Shown here: piece by piece, positions 1-9,300 of the stretch
Layout: every line of letters begins with the position of its first letter
How positions within the stretch are numbered: the first letter of the stretch is position 1
Origin: Paenibacillus algicola
Lineage (GTDB): Bacteria; Bacillota; Bacilli; Paenibacillales; Paenibacillaceae
NCBI RefSeq assembly: GCF_005577435.1
Contig: NZ_CP040396.1
Location: 1,608,501-1,672,500 of the forward strand
Length of the DNA stretch: 64,000 nt
Direction: 5' to 3'
Made by a program: the position numbers and the translations under genes
Notes under the pieces: generated by a model
The model's input: only the letters and a program-made list of their open reading frames with translations
Database searches by the model: none
Told to the model about the DNA's origin: nothing

Positions 1-159
1 GTCTACGCAGCACTGAAGCCGGGCGGGATCTACATCGCCTCCGGAATTTACAAGAACAAGGTTGAAATTGTAGAGAAAGCGCTGATTCAGGCCGGGTTTG
101 ACATTGCGGATATGAACCGCGAGGATGACTGGGTTGCGTTCGTAGCGAGGAAGAGGTAG
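1..159 (+). CDS. prmA: Ribosomal protein L11 methyltransferase, C-terminal end (5' cut by window)
   Basis: The first 53 codons of the window read in frame to a TAG stop at 157-159. The peptide begins VYAALKPGGIYIASGI and ends FVARKR, which is the typical last strand and tail of PrmA, the SAM-dependent enzyme that methylates ribosomal protein L11. The identification rests on this short tail and on the following rsmE and mtaB, the order seen downstream of dnaJ in Bacillales. The catalytic domain lies outside the window. The next gene starts two bases after the stop, so the two are probably co-transcribed. Confidence 0.8.
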   Translation, partial: VYAALKPGGIYIASGIYKNKVEIVEKALIQAGFDIADMNREDDWVAFVARKR

Positions 160-161
160 CG

Positions 162-845
162 ATGGAATTTCTCGATCAACTGCTGTTTTATCCGCTGGAA
201 AGGCTGCCCTTTTTCCTGATTGCCCTGATCATTGCATTTACGGTGCATGAATTTTCTCACGCTTACTTCGCTAATAAACTGGGTGACCCTACCGCCAAGC
301 TGTTGGGGAGGGTGACACTGAACCCGGCGGTGCATTTCGACTTTCTTGGCATCTTCCTGCTGCTGATTGCCGGCTTCGGCTGGGCCAGACCGGTTCCGGT
401 AAACCGGGCGAACTTCTCGAACCCGCGCCGGGATAGCGTCATCGTATCGGCGGCAGGGCCGCTCAGTAATCTGCTGCTCGCCATCGCCGGCTGCTTGATC
501 TACGGAGCACTGTATCAGCTTGGTGCCATTGATGCAATGAGCAATGAACGGGCAGTGGATGCGGTGCATATCTTTTTTGACACCTTTATTGTGCTGAATT
601 TCTTTCTGTTTCTGTTTAACCTGATTCCGCTTCCTCCGCTGGATGGATACCGGATCCTGGTAGAGCTTGTTCCGCGGCGGGTGGGGGCAAAGCTGCAAAG
701 CGTGGAGCAATGGTCGATTCTGGTCTTTTTATTAATTATTCTGATTCCCGGGTTTCAAAACTACACGATCCGCCCGATGTATGAGACAGCGTACAGCTTG
801 TCTGTGTTCTTCCTGAATCTGTTTACAGCGTTGTTCGGCGGCTAA
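162..845 (+). CDS. Site-2 protease family (M50) membrane metalloprotease
   Basis: This 227-residue integral membrane protein carries the zinc-binding motif HEFSH at residues 29-33 inside the first hydrophobic segment. The second M50 signature NLIPLPPLDG is at 153-162, with Asp161 as the expected third zinc ligand. Several further hydrophobic segments make up most of the chain. Such proteins cleave substrates within the membrane, and the target here cannot be read from sequence. It lacks PDZ or CBS domains, so it belongs to the small YwhC-like group rather than the RseP type. It sits 2 bp behind prmA and 109 bp before rsmE. The assignment to M50 is firm and the physiological role is unknown. 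Confidence 0.9.
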   Translation: MEFLDQLLFYPLERLPFFLIALIIAFTVHEFSHAYFANKLGDPTAKLLGRVTLNPAVHFDFLGIFLLLIAGFGWARPVPVNRANFSNPRRDSVIVSAAGPLSNLLLAIAGCLIYGALYQLGAIDAMSNERAVDAVHIFFDTFIVLNFFLFLFNLIPLPPLDGYRILVELVPRRVGAKLQSVEQWSILVFLLIILIPGFQNYTIRPMYETAYSLSVFFLNLFTALFGG

Positions 846-954
846 AATCTCATAGATTTCACTGGTCATGACGGGGCAAAAGAGGTATGATGAAGTTTGG
901 CGTTTTGGCCTGAAGCAATGGACCTGAATATGAATCCATAAAGGTAGGTTTACG

Positions 955-1722
955 ATGCAGCGATATTTCATTTCACCCGCGCAGTTCCAGCAAGAGCAGG
1001 TATGGATTACGGGTGAGGATGCGAGACATATTTCAAAAGTGATGAGAGGCAAGCCGGGGGATGTCCTGATTGTCAGTGACGGGATTTCCCGTGAAGCGCG
1101 CGTTGCCATCGAGAGCCTGGAGCAGGACGGTGTAAGAGCAAGGGTAGTAGAGGAGCTGGCGATGACCCGCGAGCCTCGACTGAAGGTGACCATTGCCCAG
1201 AGCCTGCCTAAAGGCGACAAAATGGAGCTGGTGATCCAGAAATGCACCGAGCTCGGGGCCGTGTCATTTCTGCCTTTTCTGTCCAGCCGGACCATCGTTC
1301 AGTACGATGCCAAGAAAGAGCAGAAGCGCCTGGAGCGCTGGGGCAAGATTGCGAAGGAGGCTGCGGAGCAGGCTCATCGGAACAGGGTTCCCGGAGTAGA
1401 GCAGCCTGTGGGCTGGAAGAAGCTGCTTCAAGCGTTCTCCAGCTACAGCCTGGTCTGCTTCTGCTATGAGAAGGAGGAGGGCCTGCAGCTGCGGGACGTG
1501 CTCCGGCCTTTTGCAGAGCAGAGGCTGATCGGGGATGAGCCTGTCAGCCTGCTGATCGTGGTCGGTCCCGAGGGCGGCTTTACGGAAGAGGAATGCCGGG
1601 AGGCCGAGGGGGCGGGAGCGTCGACCGTTGGCCTTGGCCGGCGGATTTTACGCACGGAGACCGCGGGGATGACCGCACTGGCCTGTGCGCTGTATGAATT
1701 TGGTGAAATGGGGGGAGTTTGA
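955..1722 (+). CDS. rsmE: 16S rRNA m3U1498 methyltransferase RsmE
   Basis: A 255-residue SPOUT-family enzyme that methylates N3 of U1498 in 16S rRNA. The N-terminal part (about 1-70), beginning MQRYFISPAQF and including ITGEDARHISKVMRG, is the PUA-like RNA-binding domain. The C-terminal knot has VVGPEGGFTEEE near residue 200 and LGRRILRTETA near 225, which form the SAM-binding knot in this family. Length is normal. It ends with TGA overlapping the TTG start of mtaB by four bases, so translation is probably coupled. The order prmA-rsmE-mtaB is shared with B. subtilis yqeT-yqeU-yqeV. Confidence 0.95.
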   Translation: MQRYFISPAQFQQEQVWITGEDARHISKVMRGKPGDVLIVSDGISREARVAIESLEQDGVRARVVEELAMTREPRLKVTIAQSLPKGDKMELVIQKCTELGAVSFLPFLSSRTIVQYDAKKEQKRLERWGKIAKEAAEQAHRNRVPGVEQPVGWKKLLQAFSSYSLVCFCYEKEEGLQLRDVLRPFAEQRLIGDEPVSLLIVVGPEGGFTEEECREAEGAGASTVGLGRRILRTETAGMTALACALYEFGEMGGV

Positions 1723-3062
1723 ATATGCCATCCGTAGCGTTTTATACGTTGGGTTGCAAAGTCAATTTTTACGATACCGAAGCCATCTGGCAGCTTTTCA
1801 AAAATGAAGGCTACGAGCAAGTGGACTTCGAACAAACCGCTGATGTTTATTTGATCAATACTTGCCATGTTACGAATACCGGTGATAAGAAAAGCCGGCA
1901 AATGATCCGGCGTGCGGTCCGTCGCAATCCGGATGCCATTGTCGCGGTTACGGGCTGCTATGCCCAGACCTCGCCGGCTGAAATTCTCGACATTCCTGGT
2001 GTAGACCTTGTCATCGGCAACCAGGATCGCGACAAGATCATGCAGTTTGTGCATGAAATCGAGCAGACCCGCCAGCCGATCAACGCCGTGCGCAATATTA
2101 TGAAGACCCGGGTGTTTGAGGAGATGGATGTGCCGGACTTCGCTGACCGGACCCGTGCGTTCCTCAAAATCCAGGATGGGTGCAACAACTTCTGTACGTT
2201 CTGCATTATTCCATGGTCCCGCGGCTTGTCGCGCAGCCGTGATGCGGACAGCATTATTAAGCAGGCGAAGCAGCTGGTGAATGCCGGCTATAAAGAGATT
2301 GTATTGACCGGCATTCATACGGGCGGCTACGGTGATGATCTCGACAACTACCGCCTGTCTGACCTGCTGTGGGATCTCGACAAGGTGGAGGGGCTGGAAC
2401 GCATCCGGATCAGCTCCATTGAAGCGAGCCAGATTGACGATGCGGTGCTGGACGTGCTGAAGCGTTCCACCAAAATGTGCCGCCATCTGCACATTCCGCT
2501 GCAGGCCGGAGACGATACCGTCTTGAAACGGATGCGGAGAAAGTACACGACCGAAGAGTTCCTGACCAAAATGAAGCTCATTCGCGAAGCGATGCCAGAG
2601 CTGGCTATTACGACTGATGTGATTGTCGGCTTCCCTGGCGAGACAGATGAGATGTTCCGCAACGGCTACAATCTCATGAAGGAGATCGGATTCTCGGAAA
2701 TGCACGTCTTCCCGTATTCCAAGCGTACCGGTACGCCGGCGGCGCGGATGGAGGATCAGGTGGAGGACGAGGTGAAGAACGCCCGAGTCCACGAGCTCAT
2801 TGATCTGTCCGAGCAGCTGCAGCTGGCCTATGCCGAGCAGTTTGTCGGCCGCATTGTTGAGGTGATTCCAGAGCGTGAATACAAGGGCGGACCGGGCGGC
2901 AAGATGCAGGGCTACAGCGACAATTACCTGCAGCTCGTGTTCGACGGTGGACCAGAGCTGGAAGGGAAACTGTGCCGGGTTCAAATTACTCAAGCCGGTG
3001 TTAATGAGTGCCAGGGTGAGCTGATCAGCGTCCACGAGAACGGACTGGCAGCAGCCTTGTAG
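1719..3062 (+). CDS. mtaB: tRNA (ms2)t6A methylthiotransferase MtaB
   Basis: A 447-residue radical-SAM enzyme that adds a methylthio group to t6A37 of tRNAs reading ANN codons. The N-terminal MTTase domain starts YTLGCKVNFYDTEA with Cys13 as one ligand of the auxiliary cluster and GCYAQ later. The radical SAM cluster motif CNNFCTFC has Cys155, Cys159 and Cys162. The last ~60 residues form a TRAM domain. The start is TTG at 1719 overlapping the rsmE stop; an ATG two codons later at 1725 is the alternative. Length and domain order are standard for MtaB rather than MiaB. Confidence 0.94.
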   Translation: MNMPSVAFYTLGCKVNFYDTEAIWQLFKNEGYEQVDFEQTADVYLINTCHVTNTGDKKSRQMIRRAVRRNPDAIVAVTGCYAQTSPAEILDIPGVDLVIGNQDRDKIMQFVHEIEQTRQPINAVRNIMKTRVFEEMDVPDFADRTRAFLKIQDGCNNFCTFCIIPWSRGLSRSRDADSIIKQAKQLVNAGYKEIVLTGIHTGGYGDDLDNYRLSDLLWDLDKVEGLERIRISSIEASQIDDAVLDVLKRSTKMCRHLHIPLQAGDDTVLKRMRRKYTTEEFLTKMKLIREAMPELAITTDVIVGFPGETDEMFRNGYNLMKEIGFSEMHVFPYSKRTGTPAARMEDQVEDEVKNARVHELIDLSEQLQLAYAEQFVGRIVEVIPEREYKGGPGGKMQGYSDNYLQLVFDGGPELEGKLCRVQITQAGVNECQGELISVHENGLAAAL

Positions 3063-3084
3063 CCTAGTAAGCAACAGCCTGATC

Positions 3085-3123
3085 ACAAGGATTTCATTTC
3101 CGAATAGGAAGTGGAATCCTTGT
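3085..3123 (+). promoter_or_regulatory. 17-bp hairpin just upstream of the Nudix gene ribosome binding site
   Basis: Arms 3085-3101 and 3107-3123 pair over 17 positions with two G-U pairs and no mismatch around a 5-nt loop (GAATA). It begins 22 nt after the mtaB stop and ends 8 nt before the AAGGAGG that serves the Nudix gene. There is no T run after it, so it is not a plain intrinsic terminator. It could be a processing site, an mRNA stabiliser or a weak pause. Confidence 0.6.
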
Positions 3124-3146
3124 TGCACATGAAGGAGGAATCAGAC

Positions 3147-3578
3147 ATGAACCGGAAGGAAATTTCTGCGGGAGGCGTGGTGTATCGCCAAGTAGACGGC
3201 TATCTGCAAATTCAGCTTATTCAGGACCGCTACAGCAAAATATCTTTGCCCAAGGGCAAAATGGAAGCAGGAGAAACCGTAGAGGAGACGGCTTTGCGCG
3301 AAATTTTGGAGGAAACCGGAATTTCGGGGAGAATCGTGTCGCCGGTCGATATTATTGCTTATACGTATAATCATCCCCAGTATGGCCGGGTGGATAAAGA
3401 AGTCCACTATTATCTGGTAGAGGCTTCGGGAGGGGCGCTGAAGCCCCAGCTGGAAGAGATCAACGGTGTGGAATGGTACGAGCCGCTGCAGGCCTGGAGC
3501 AGGCAGCAGAGCAACGGCTACAGGAACAATGATCCTATTCTGCGGAGAGCCTTGTCCCTTCTGAACATCGAGGTATAG
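3147..3578 (+). CDS. Nudix hydrolase
   Basis: A 143-residue single-domain Nudix protein. The Nudix box reads GKMEAGETVEETALREILEE followed by TG, matching the GX5EX7REUXEEXGU consensus with all catalytic glutamates present. The substrate, a nucleoside diphosphate linked to some other group, cannot be told from sequence. I take ATG 3147 as the start because AAGGAGG lies at 3132-3138 with 8 nt spacing; a GTG at 3111 is open in frame but falls within the upstream hairpin. The gene ends one base from the end of the convergent Na/Pi carrier gene, with no room for a separate terminator. Confidence 0.88.
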   Translation: MNRKEISAGGVVYRQVDGYLQIQLIQDRYSKISLPKGKMEAGETVEETALREILEETGISGRIVSPVDIIAYTYNHPQYGRVDKEVHYYLVEASGGALKPQLEEINGVEWYEPLQAWSRQQSNGYRNNDPILRRALSLLNIEV

Positions 3579-3579
3579 G

Positions 3580-4554
3580 TCAAGAGGCTGCTGCTTTCTT
3601 CCAGACCGGAAGATAGCAAAGCGGCAGAGCGAGCAGGGAGCAGACCACGTTGAAGATCGTCTGGGCATGGGCAATCTGCCCCGCCGGGTCGCCTGCAAGC
3701 TGACCGGAGACCTGTGTCAGCAGCGGCAGCAAGGGAGCGAACAATATAACGCCCCCGATATTTAAGGCAAGATGGGAGCCGGCAACGAACCTGCCGGCCG
3801 GAGTGCTTCCTGCTGCAGCTAGGATCGCGGTCACGCAGGTGCCGACATTGGAGCCGAGCACCATGGCAACACCAATCTCAGGCGGCAATGCCCCACTGAG
3901 GCAAAGGCTCATGGTCATAGCCACAACGGCGGCGCTGCTATGCATCAGTGCAGTCAGCATGGCGCCGGCCAGAATCCCCCAGCCGCTGCTTCGCTCTGCC
4001 TGCTCCAGAAACCAGGCGAAGACGCCCATCTCCTGAAGCGGCTTGCCGATGGACTGCATAACCGTAATGCCAAGCAGTACCATGGCGAAGCCGGCAACGG
4101 CCAGGCACAGAAATTGCAGCTGCTCCAGGCGACCGAGCCAGGGAGAAGAGCTGCGTGATAGAACCATCTCGTTCCAGATGATGCTTCCTGCCCAAATGAG
4201 CAGGGAGAGCAGGAGCAGGGGGAAGGCAGCCGCACCAATGTTCAGGCTGATCAGCTCTGTGGTCAGCGTTGTGCCGATGTTCGTGCCGAGAATGATGCCG
4301 AGAATGCCGGCCTGACCAAGCAGGCCGGCATTGGCGAAGCCAATCGTAATCACGGTGACAGCGGTGCTGCTCTGCAGCAAAGCCGTCAGCCCGGCGCTGG
4401 TCAGCATGCCTTTGAGCGGCGTGGCTGCGGCATAATGGAGCCACTGGTGAAGGCGCGGGCCGGCCCAGCGCTGCAAGGCGGCCTCCATCACCTTCATGCC
4501 GAACAAGAACAGCGCGAGCCCATACAGCATGGGGAACCACAGGGAATGAAGCAA
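3580..4554 (-). CDS. Na/Pi cotransporter family membrane protein
   Basis: A 324-residue polytopic membrane protein of the NptA/PNaS family, likely moving phosphate with sodium. Two inverted repeats are visible: the first has LTALLQSSTAVTVITIGFAN and the second LTALMHSSAAVVAMTMSL. The family hallmark QSS is intact in the first repeat but is HSS in the second, which is worth noting for transport activity. There is no C-terminal PhoU-like domain. The start is TTG at 4554, nine bases after GGAG, on the minus strand. It occupies the position of yqeW in B. subtilis but in the opposite orientation to its neighbours. Substrate assignment is by family only. Confidence 0.85.
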   Translation of the reverse strand: MLHSLWFPMLYGLALFLFGMKVMEAALQRWAGPRLHQWLHYAAATPLKGMLTSAGLTALLQSSTAVTVITIGFANAGLLGQAGILGIILGTNIGTTLTTELISLNIGAAAFPLLLLSLLIWAGSIIWNEMVLSRSSSPWLGRLEQLQFLCLAVAGFAMVLLGITVMQSIGKPLQEMGVFAWFLEQAERSSGWGILAGAMLTALMHSSAAVVAMTMSLCLSGALPPEIGVAMVLGSNVGTCVTAILAAAGSTPAGRFVAGSHLALNIGGVILFAPLLPLLTQVSGQLAGDPAGQIAHAQTIFNVVCSLLALPLCYLPVWKKAAAS

Positions 4555-4690
4555 CAGAGAGCTCTCCTTTTTTTAGAGTAAGTACTGAGAATATATGAAC
4601 AATGGCGGGGAGACATGCAGGGTTTGTCCGGTGCGGTCTTCTAGCTCAAGGAATGACTATGAATTCAGGAAATCAGGGAGTGAGTCAAGC

Positions 4691-6055
4691 ATGCCAAGCG
4701 TGATCTTGGATCGTAATCGAAAAAAAAGGCTGGAGCAGGGACATCCGTGGATATTTAAAAGTGAAATTGCCTCGGTAGAAGGGTCTCCGTCCGCCGGTGA
4801 CGTCGTACAGGTGCTGAACCACCAGGGACGATTCCTGGGTAGCGGGTATTACAACCCGAGCTCGCAAATTACCGTACGCCTCTTGTCGTACCAGCCGCTG
4901 GAGGCTATGGACAAGCAGTTTTTCATTTCCCGCTTTCAGGACTGTCTGAAGCATCGGGAGCGCTTCCTGAAGGGAGATCATGCGTACCGCTTGGTGTATG
5001 GAGAAGCGGATTATCTGCCGGGTCTTATTGTGGACCGTTTTGATCAGGTGCTGGTGGTACAGCTGCTGACACTCGGAATGGATCGCTGCCGGGAAGCCAT
5101 TACAGAGGCACTGATCGAGGTTATGCAGCCAAAGGGTATCTATGAGCGCAGCGATGTATCCGTGCGGGAGCTGGAGGGGCTGGAGCAGCGTAAGGGCGCA
5201 TTGTACGGGGAATGTCCGCGTTATGTCACCGTCCTGGAGAACGGACTTCAGATCAAGGTCGACATTGAGGAAGGTCAGAAGACGGGATATTTCTTTGATC
5301 AGCGTGAGAACCGGGCTTCGATCGCACCGCTGATGACAGGCTGGGGAGAGCGGAGCGGCATTCAGCTTCAGAGTCGAGACATAGATGGACAAGAGACGCT
5401 AGTGCCCGTAAACAGAAGTGGAAAAGAAGTGACGTTTCCGTATTGGGACGGAGCAACGGTGCTGGAGTGCTTCTCACATACCGGGAGCTTCACGCTGAAT
5501 GCTTGTCAGTACGGGGCCAAGAAGGTGACCTGCCTTGATATTTCCGAGCATGCCATCCAGAGCGCCCGTGAAAATGTAGAGTTGAACGGCTTTGAGGACC
5601 GCGTGGAATTCGTCGTGGATGATGCCTTTCAATACTTGCGGAATCAGGTAAAGGGGACCGAAGAACGCCATGAGCGGGCTGCAAAAGGAAGCAAGGTGGA
5701 TACCTCGAAGCCGCTGACGGCCGGGGGAGGACGAACGTGGGATGTGGTCATTCTGGACCCGCCTGCATTCGCCAAGACGCGCGGAGCGGTTAAAGGGGCC
5801 TGCCGCGGCTATAAGGATATCAATCTTCACGGGATGAAGCTGGTGAACGAGGGAGGCTATCTGGTGACGGCAAGCTGCTCCTATCATATGAAGCCGGAGC
5901 TGTTTCTGGAGACGATCCACGAAGCCGCGCAGGATGCGGGCAAGCAGCTGCGTCTGGTGGAATGGCGCGCCGCCGGCAAGGACCACCCGCAAATTCTCGG
6001 CGTGGAGGAAGGGCATTACCTGAAATTTGCCGTCTTTGAGGTTCGCAGCAAGTAG
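4691..6055 (+). CDS. Class I SAM-dependent rRNA methyltransferase with PUA domain (RlmI/YwbD-like)
   Basis: A protein of 454 residues, probably a 23S rRNA cytosine-C5 methyltransferase. The N-terminal PUA domain has RNRKKRLEQGHPWIFKSEI. The Rossmann core has VLECFSHTGSFTLNACQYGA for SAM binding and VILDPPAFAKTRGAVKGA, and near the end a TASCSYHM motif holds the expected Cys. The family is usually about 390-400 residues. The extra length comes from two hydrophilic insertions, about residues 215-248 and 318-350. ATG 4691 is preferred over an upstream in-frame start at 4595 because GGGAG stands nearby at 4677 and homology begins there. A terminator follows at 6115. Confidence 0.88.
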   Translation: MPSVILDRNRKKRLEQGHPWIFKSEIASVEGSPSAGDVVQVLNHQGRFLGSGYYNPSSQITVRLLSYQPLEAMDKQFFISRFQDCLKHRERFLKGDHAYRLVYGEADYLPGLIVDRFDQVLVVQLLTLGMDRCREAITEALIEVMQPKGIYERSDVSVRELEGLEQRKGALYGECPRYVTVLENGLQIKVDIEEGQKTGYFFDQRENRASIAPLMTGWGERSGIQLQSRDIDGQETLVPVNRSGKEVTFPYWDGATVLECFSHTGSFTLNACQYGAKKVTCLDISEHAIQSARENVELNGFEDRVEFVVDDAFQYLRNQVKGTEERHERAAKGSKVDTSKPLTAGGGRTWDVVILDPPAFAKTRGAVKGACRGYKDINLHGMKLVNEGGYLVTASCSYHMKPELFLETIHEAAQDAGKQLRLVEWRAAGKDHPQILGVEEGHYLKFAVFEVRSK

Positions 6056-6114
6056 TCTCGCTGTCACGTATAATTGCTCAGCAATTTCAATGCATAGATA
6101 AGACCTGCGTTCAG

Positions 6115-6145
6115 GCCGGTAGGGAGCAGTCCCTTTCGGCTTTTT
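6115..6145 (+). terminator. Intrinsic terminator after the rRNA methyltransferase
   Basis: GCCGGTAGGGA and TCCCTTTCGGC form a stem around the loop GCAG, followed directly by TTTTT at 6141-6145. It lies 60 bp after the methyltransferase stop and separates that gene from the addB promoter. The rest of 6056-6294 holds only that promoter. Confidence 0.75.
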
Positions 6146-6231
6146 GGGCTTCCTTGCGATACTGTTATGCATACGGTCCCCCAAGACTTCCTATCATTTC
6201 AAAGCTGCCAGTGTTATCCAAACACATGTTC

Positions 6232-6256
6232 TTGATAGAGGCATGTATGCTATAAT
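6232..6256 (+). promoter_or_regulatory. Probable sigma-A promoter of addB (extended -10)
   Basis: TATAAT at 6251-6256 is preceded by TGC, giving an extended -10 (TGn). The nearest -35-like hexamer TTGATA at 6232-6237 is only 13 nt away, so the extended -10 probably carries the activity. It lies about 50 bp upstream of the addB start and would drive addB-addA-sbcD-sbcC. Confidence 0.6.
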
Positions 6257-6309
6257 GATAGACAGTATTTTACGAGGAAAACAGACAGTATAGAATGGGA
6301 GGCTTGCCT

Positions 6310-9300
6310 GTGTCAGTTCGTTTTTTGATCGGCCGTTCCGGGAGCGGCAAGAGCACCCGGATGAGAAAGGAAATAGCCAGCCGCCTTGCTGAAGCTCCGC
6401 AGGGCAACCCCTTGATTCTGCTCGTGCCCGAGCAGGGCTCATTTGATGCAGAGCATGCGCTCGTGACTGCTCCGGGCGTTCGGGGCTCGCTTCGGGCGCA
6501 GGTGCTTAGCTTCCGCCGCCTGGCGTATCGGGTCATGCAGGAAACTGGCGGAGCGGCGAAAGTGGTGATCGGTGAAGAGGGCAAACGCATGCTCTTGTAC
6601 AAAATTATCCAAAGGCGCAAGGATGAGCTCAACCTGTTCGGCGCCTCCGGGGAGCAGCTCGGCTTTGTTGGCAAGCTCAGCCAGCTGTATACCGAGATGA
6701 AGCGCTACTGCGTAGATGCCTCCTGTGTGCAGGAGCAGCTGGAGCAGATGGCGTCCACAAGTACCAGCCCGCCGCTGCTAAGGCGCAAGCTGGAGGATAT
6801 TTTGGCGGTGTATCGGGATTTCGAGCAAGAGATGGCTCCGCTGTACAAGGACGATGAGGATACGCTGGCTGCACTTGCAGACTGTGTCCGGGAATCCTCC
6901 TATATCCGGGACGCTGACCTGTGGATTGACGGCTTTAACGGATTTACTCCCCAGGAATATATTGTACTGCGGGAGCTGATGAACCATGCCCGCTCGGTGA
7001 CCATCGCCTTGACGCTGGACAAGCCTTACCCGGAAGGAATGACTCCTCATGAGCTGGATCTGTTTCATCCGACGGCGGTAACGTACAGCAAGCTGCGGGG
7101 AGCGGCGGGCGAGGCAGGGCTGGACGTGGAGCATACGGTGCTGGACGCAGAGCAACTCCCCCGCTTCAAGGACAGCCCCGCGCTGGCGCATCTGGAACGG
7201 GGCTTTGACCGCAGGCTAAAGTGGAGCGGAAGCAGCCCGCCAGAGGGCATCAAGCTCTATGCTGCGGGGAACCGCCGGGCCGAAGTGGAAGGGGCGCTCC
7301 GGGAAATGCTCCGGCTTGCACGGCAAGGTGCCCGCTATCGGGAAATGGCTGTTCTGACCCGCAATCCGGGAGATTATCAATTTCTCATCGGTCCCTTGTT
7401 CCGTGATTACGGCATTCCTTATTTCCTGGATCAGAAGCGAAATGAGCTGCATCATCCGCTCGTAGAGTTTATCCGTTCCGCGCTGGAGGTTGCGGTGCGG
7501 CGATGGCGGTACGAGGATGTGTTCCGCTGCATAAAGACGGATTTGCTGCTGCCTTTGGATGGCAGCCTGTCACGCGAGGATATGGACCGGCTGGAGAATC
7601 ACGTTCTGGCCAGCGGTATTCATGGCACGCGGTGGACGGACGGAAAGCCGTGGCGAGGCATGCCGAGCCTTTCGTTGGAGGATGAAGGACGGTCGCACCG
7701 GGAGGAAGGTCTGCAGCTCATTGAGCAGTGCCGATTGGCCGTTACCGTTCCTCTGCAAGCTTTTGACAAGAGGCTGAAGCAGGGCGCCACCGCGAAGGAC
7801 AAATGTACAGCGGTATTCCGCCTGCTGGAGGAGGCCATGATTCCCGAGAAGCTGGAGCTGATGAGCCGCGCCGCACTGAATGAGGGAAGGCCGGAAGCTG
7901 CCCGGGAGCATCGCCAGGTATGGAGCGCAGTGCTGGAGGTGCTGGATCAGATTGTGGAGATGATGGGGGGCGAAAGATTTAGCGCCGAGGCCTTTGCCGG
8001 CATCCTGGATACCGGTCTGTCGGAGCTGGAGCTGGCCCTCGTGCCGCCGGCTTTAGATCAAGTGCTCGTGGGCACGATGGACCGGACGCGGACCGGAGAT
8101 GTCAAATATGTGTTTCTGCTGGGTGTGAACGATGGTGTGATCCCGGCGCAGTTCCAGGATGACGGCATTTTGTCCGAGCAGGAGCGGGTGACGCTGGAGG
8201 CATCCGGGATGGAGCTTGCACCCAATATTTCACGCCGGCTGCTGGATGAGCGATTTGTTATTTACTCGGCGCTGACAACGGCCAGCCGGCAGCTGTGGAT
8301 CAGCTATCCATCTGCTGATCAGGAAGGAAAGACCCTGCTGCCATCCGAGCTGATCCGGCATATCAAGGGCATGTTCCCATTGAAGGAGGCCGTGCTGCCG
8401 TTAAGACCGCATGGCGGAATGTCATCGCAGGAGCAGTCCGACTTCGTAGCAGGAGAGATGCGATCTCTTGCCTTCCTGACCGCACGGCTGCGGGACTGGA
8501 AACACGGGGAGCCGCTCCCGCCGCTCTGGTGGGAGGTATATAACTGGTATGCGAGAAGTCCGGCCTGGCGCAGCCAGCTGGACCAGCAGCTCTCCTCGCT
8601 CTCCTACAGGAATGAGACCGCCCAGCTAGAGGCCGAAACGAGCCGCAGACTGTATGGCAGCCGTATTCGTTCAAGCGTCTCCCGCATGGAGCGGTTTGTG
8701 GCTTGTCCATTTTCCCACTTTGCTTCTCACGGCTTGAAGCTTGCCGAGAGGCAGACATACCGACTTCAGGCGCCTGATATTGGCCAGCTCTTTCATGCGG
8801 CGCTCAGCGATATGGCTTCCCGGTTTCGGGAGCAGAAGCGAAGCTGGGGCGATCTGAGTCCGGAGGAATGTCTGCGGGAAGCAGAAGCGACCGTTGACCG
8901 TCTGGCACCGAAGCTGCAGGGCGAAATTCTGCTCAGCTCCAAGCGCTACGGCTATATTTCCCGAAAGCTGAAGAGCATTGTGGGGCGGGCCTCCATCATT
9001 CTGGGCGAGCAATCCAGACGGGGGAGCTTTGAACCGGTCGGGCTGGAGCTGGATTTCGGACCGGGCAAGGACATTCCTCCGCTTCGTTTTGAGCTGCCGG
9101 GAGGCGTCGAAATGGAAATTATTGGCCGAATTGACCGTGTCGATATGGCGCGCAGTGAGAACGGACTGCTGCTGCGGGTGATTGACTATAAATCCAGCCA
9201 GAAGGACCTGAAGCTGCACGAGGTGTATTACGGCCTTTCTCTGCAGATGCTCACCTACCTCGATGTTCTTCTTACTTTTGCCGAGGATTGGCTGGGTGAG

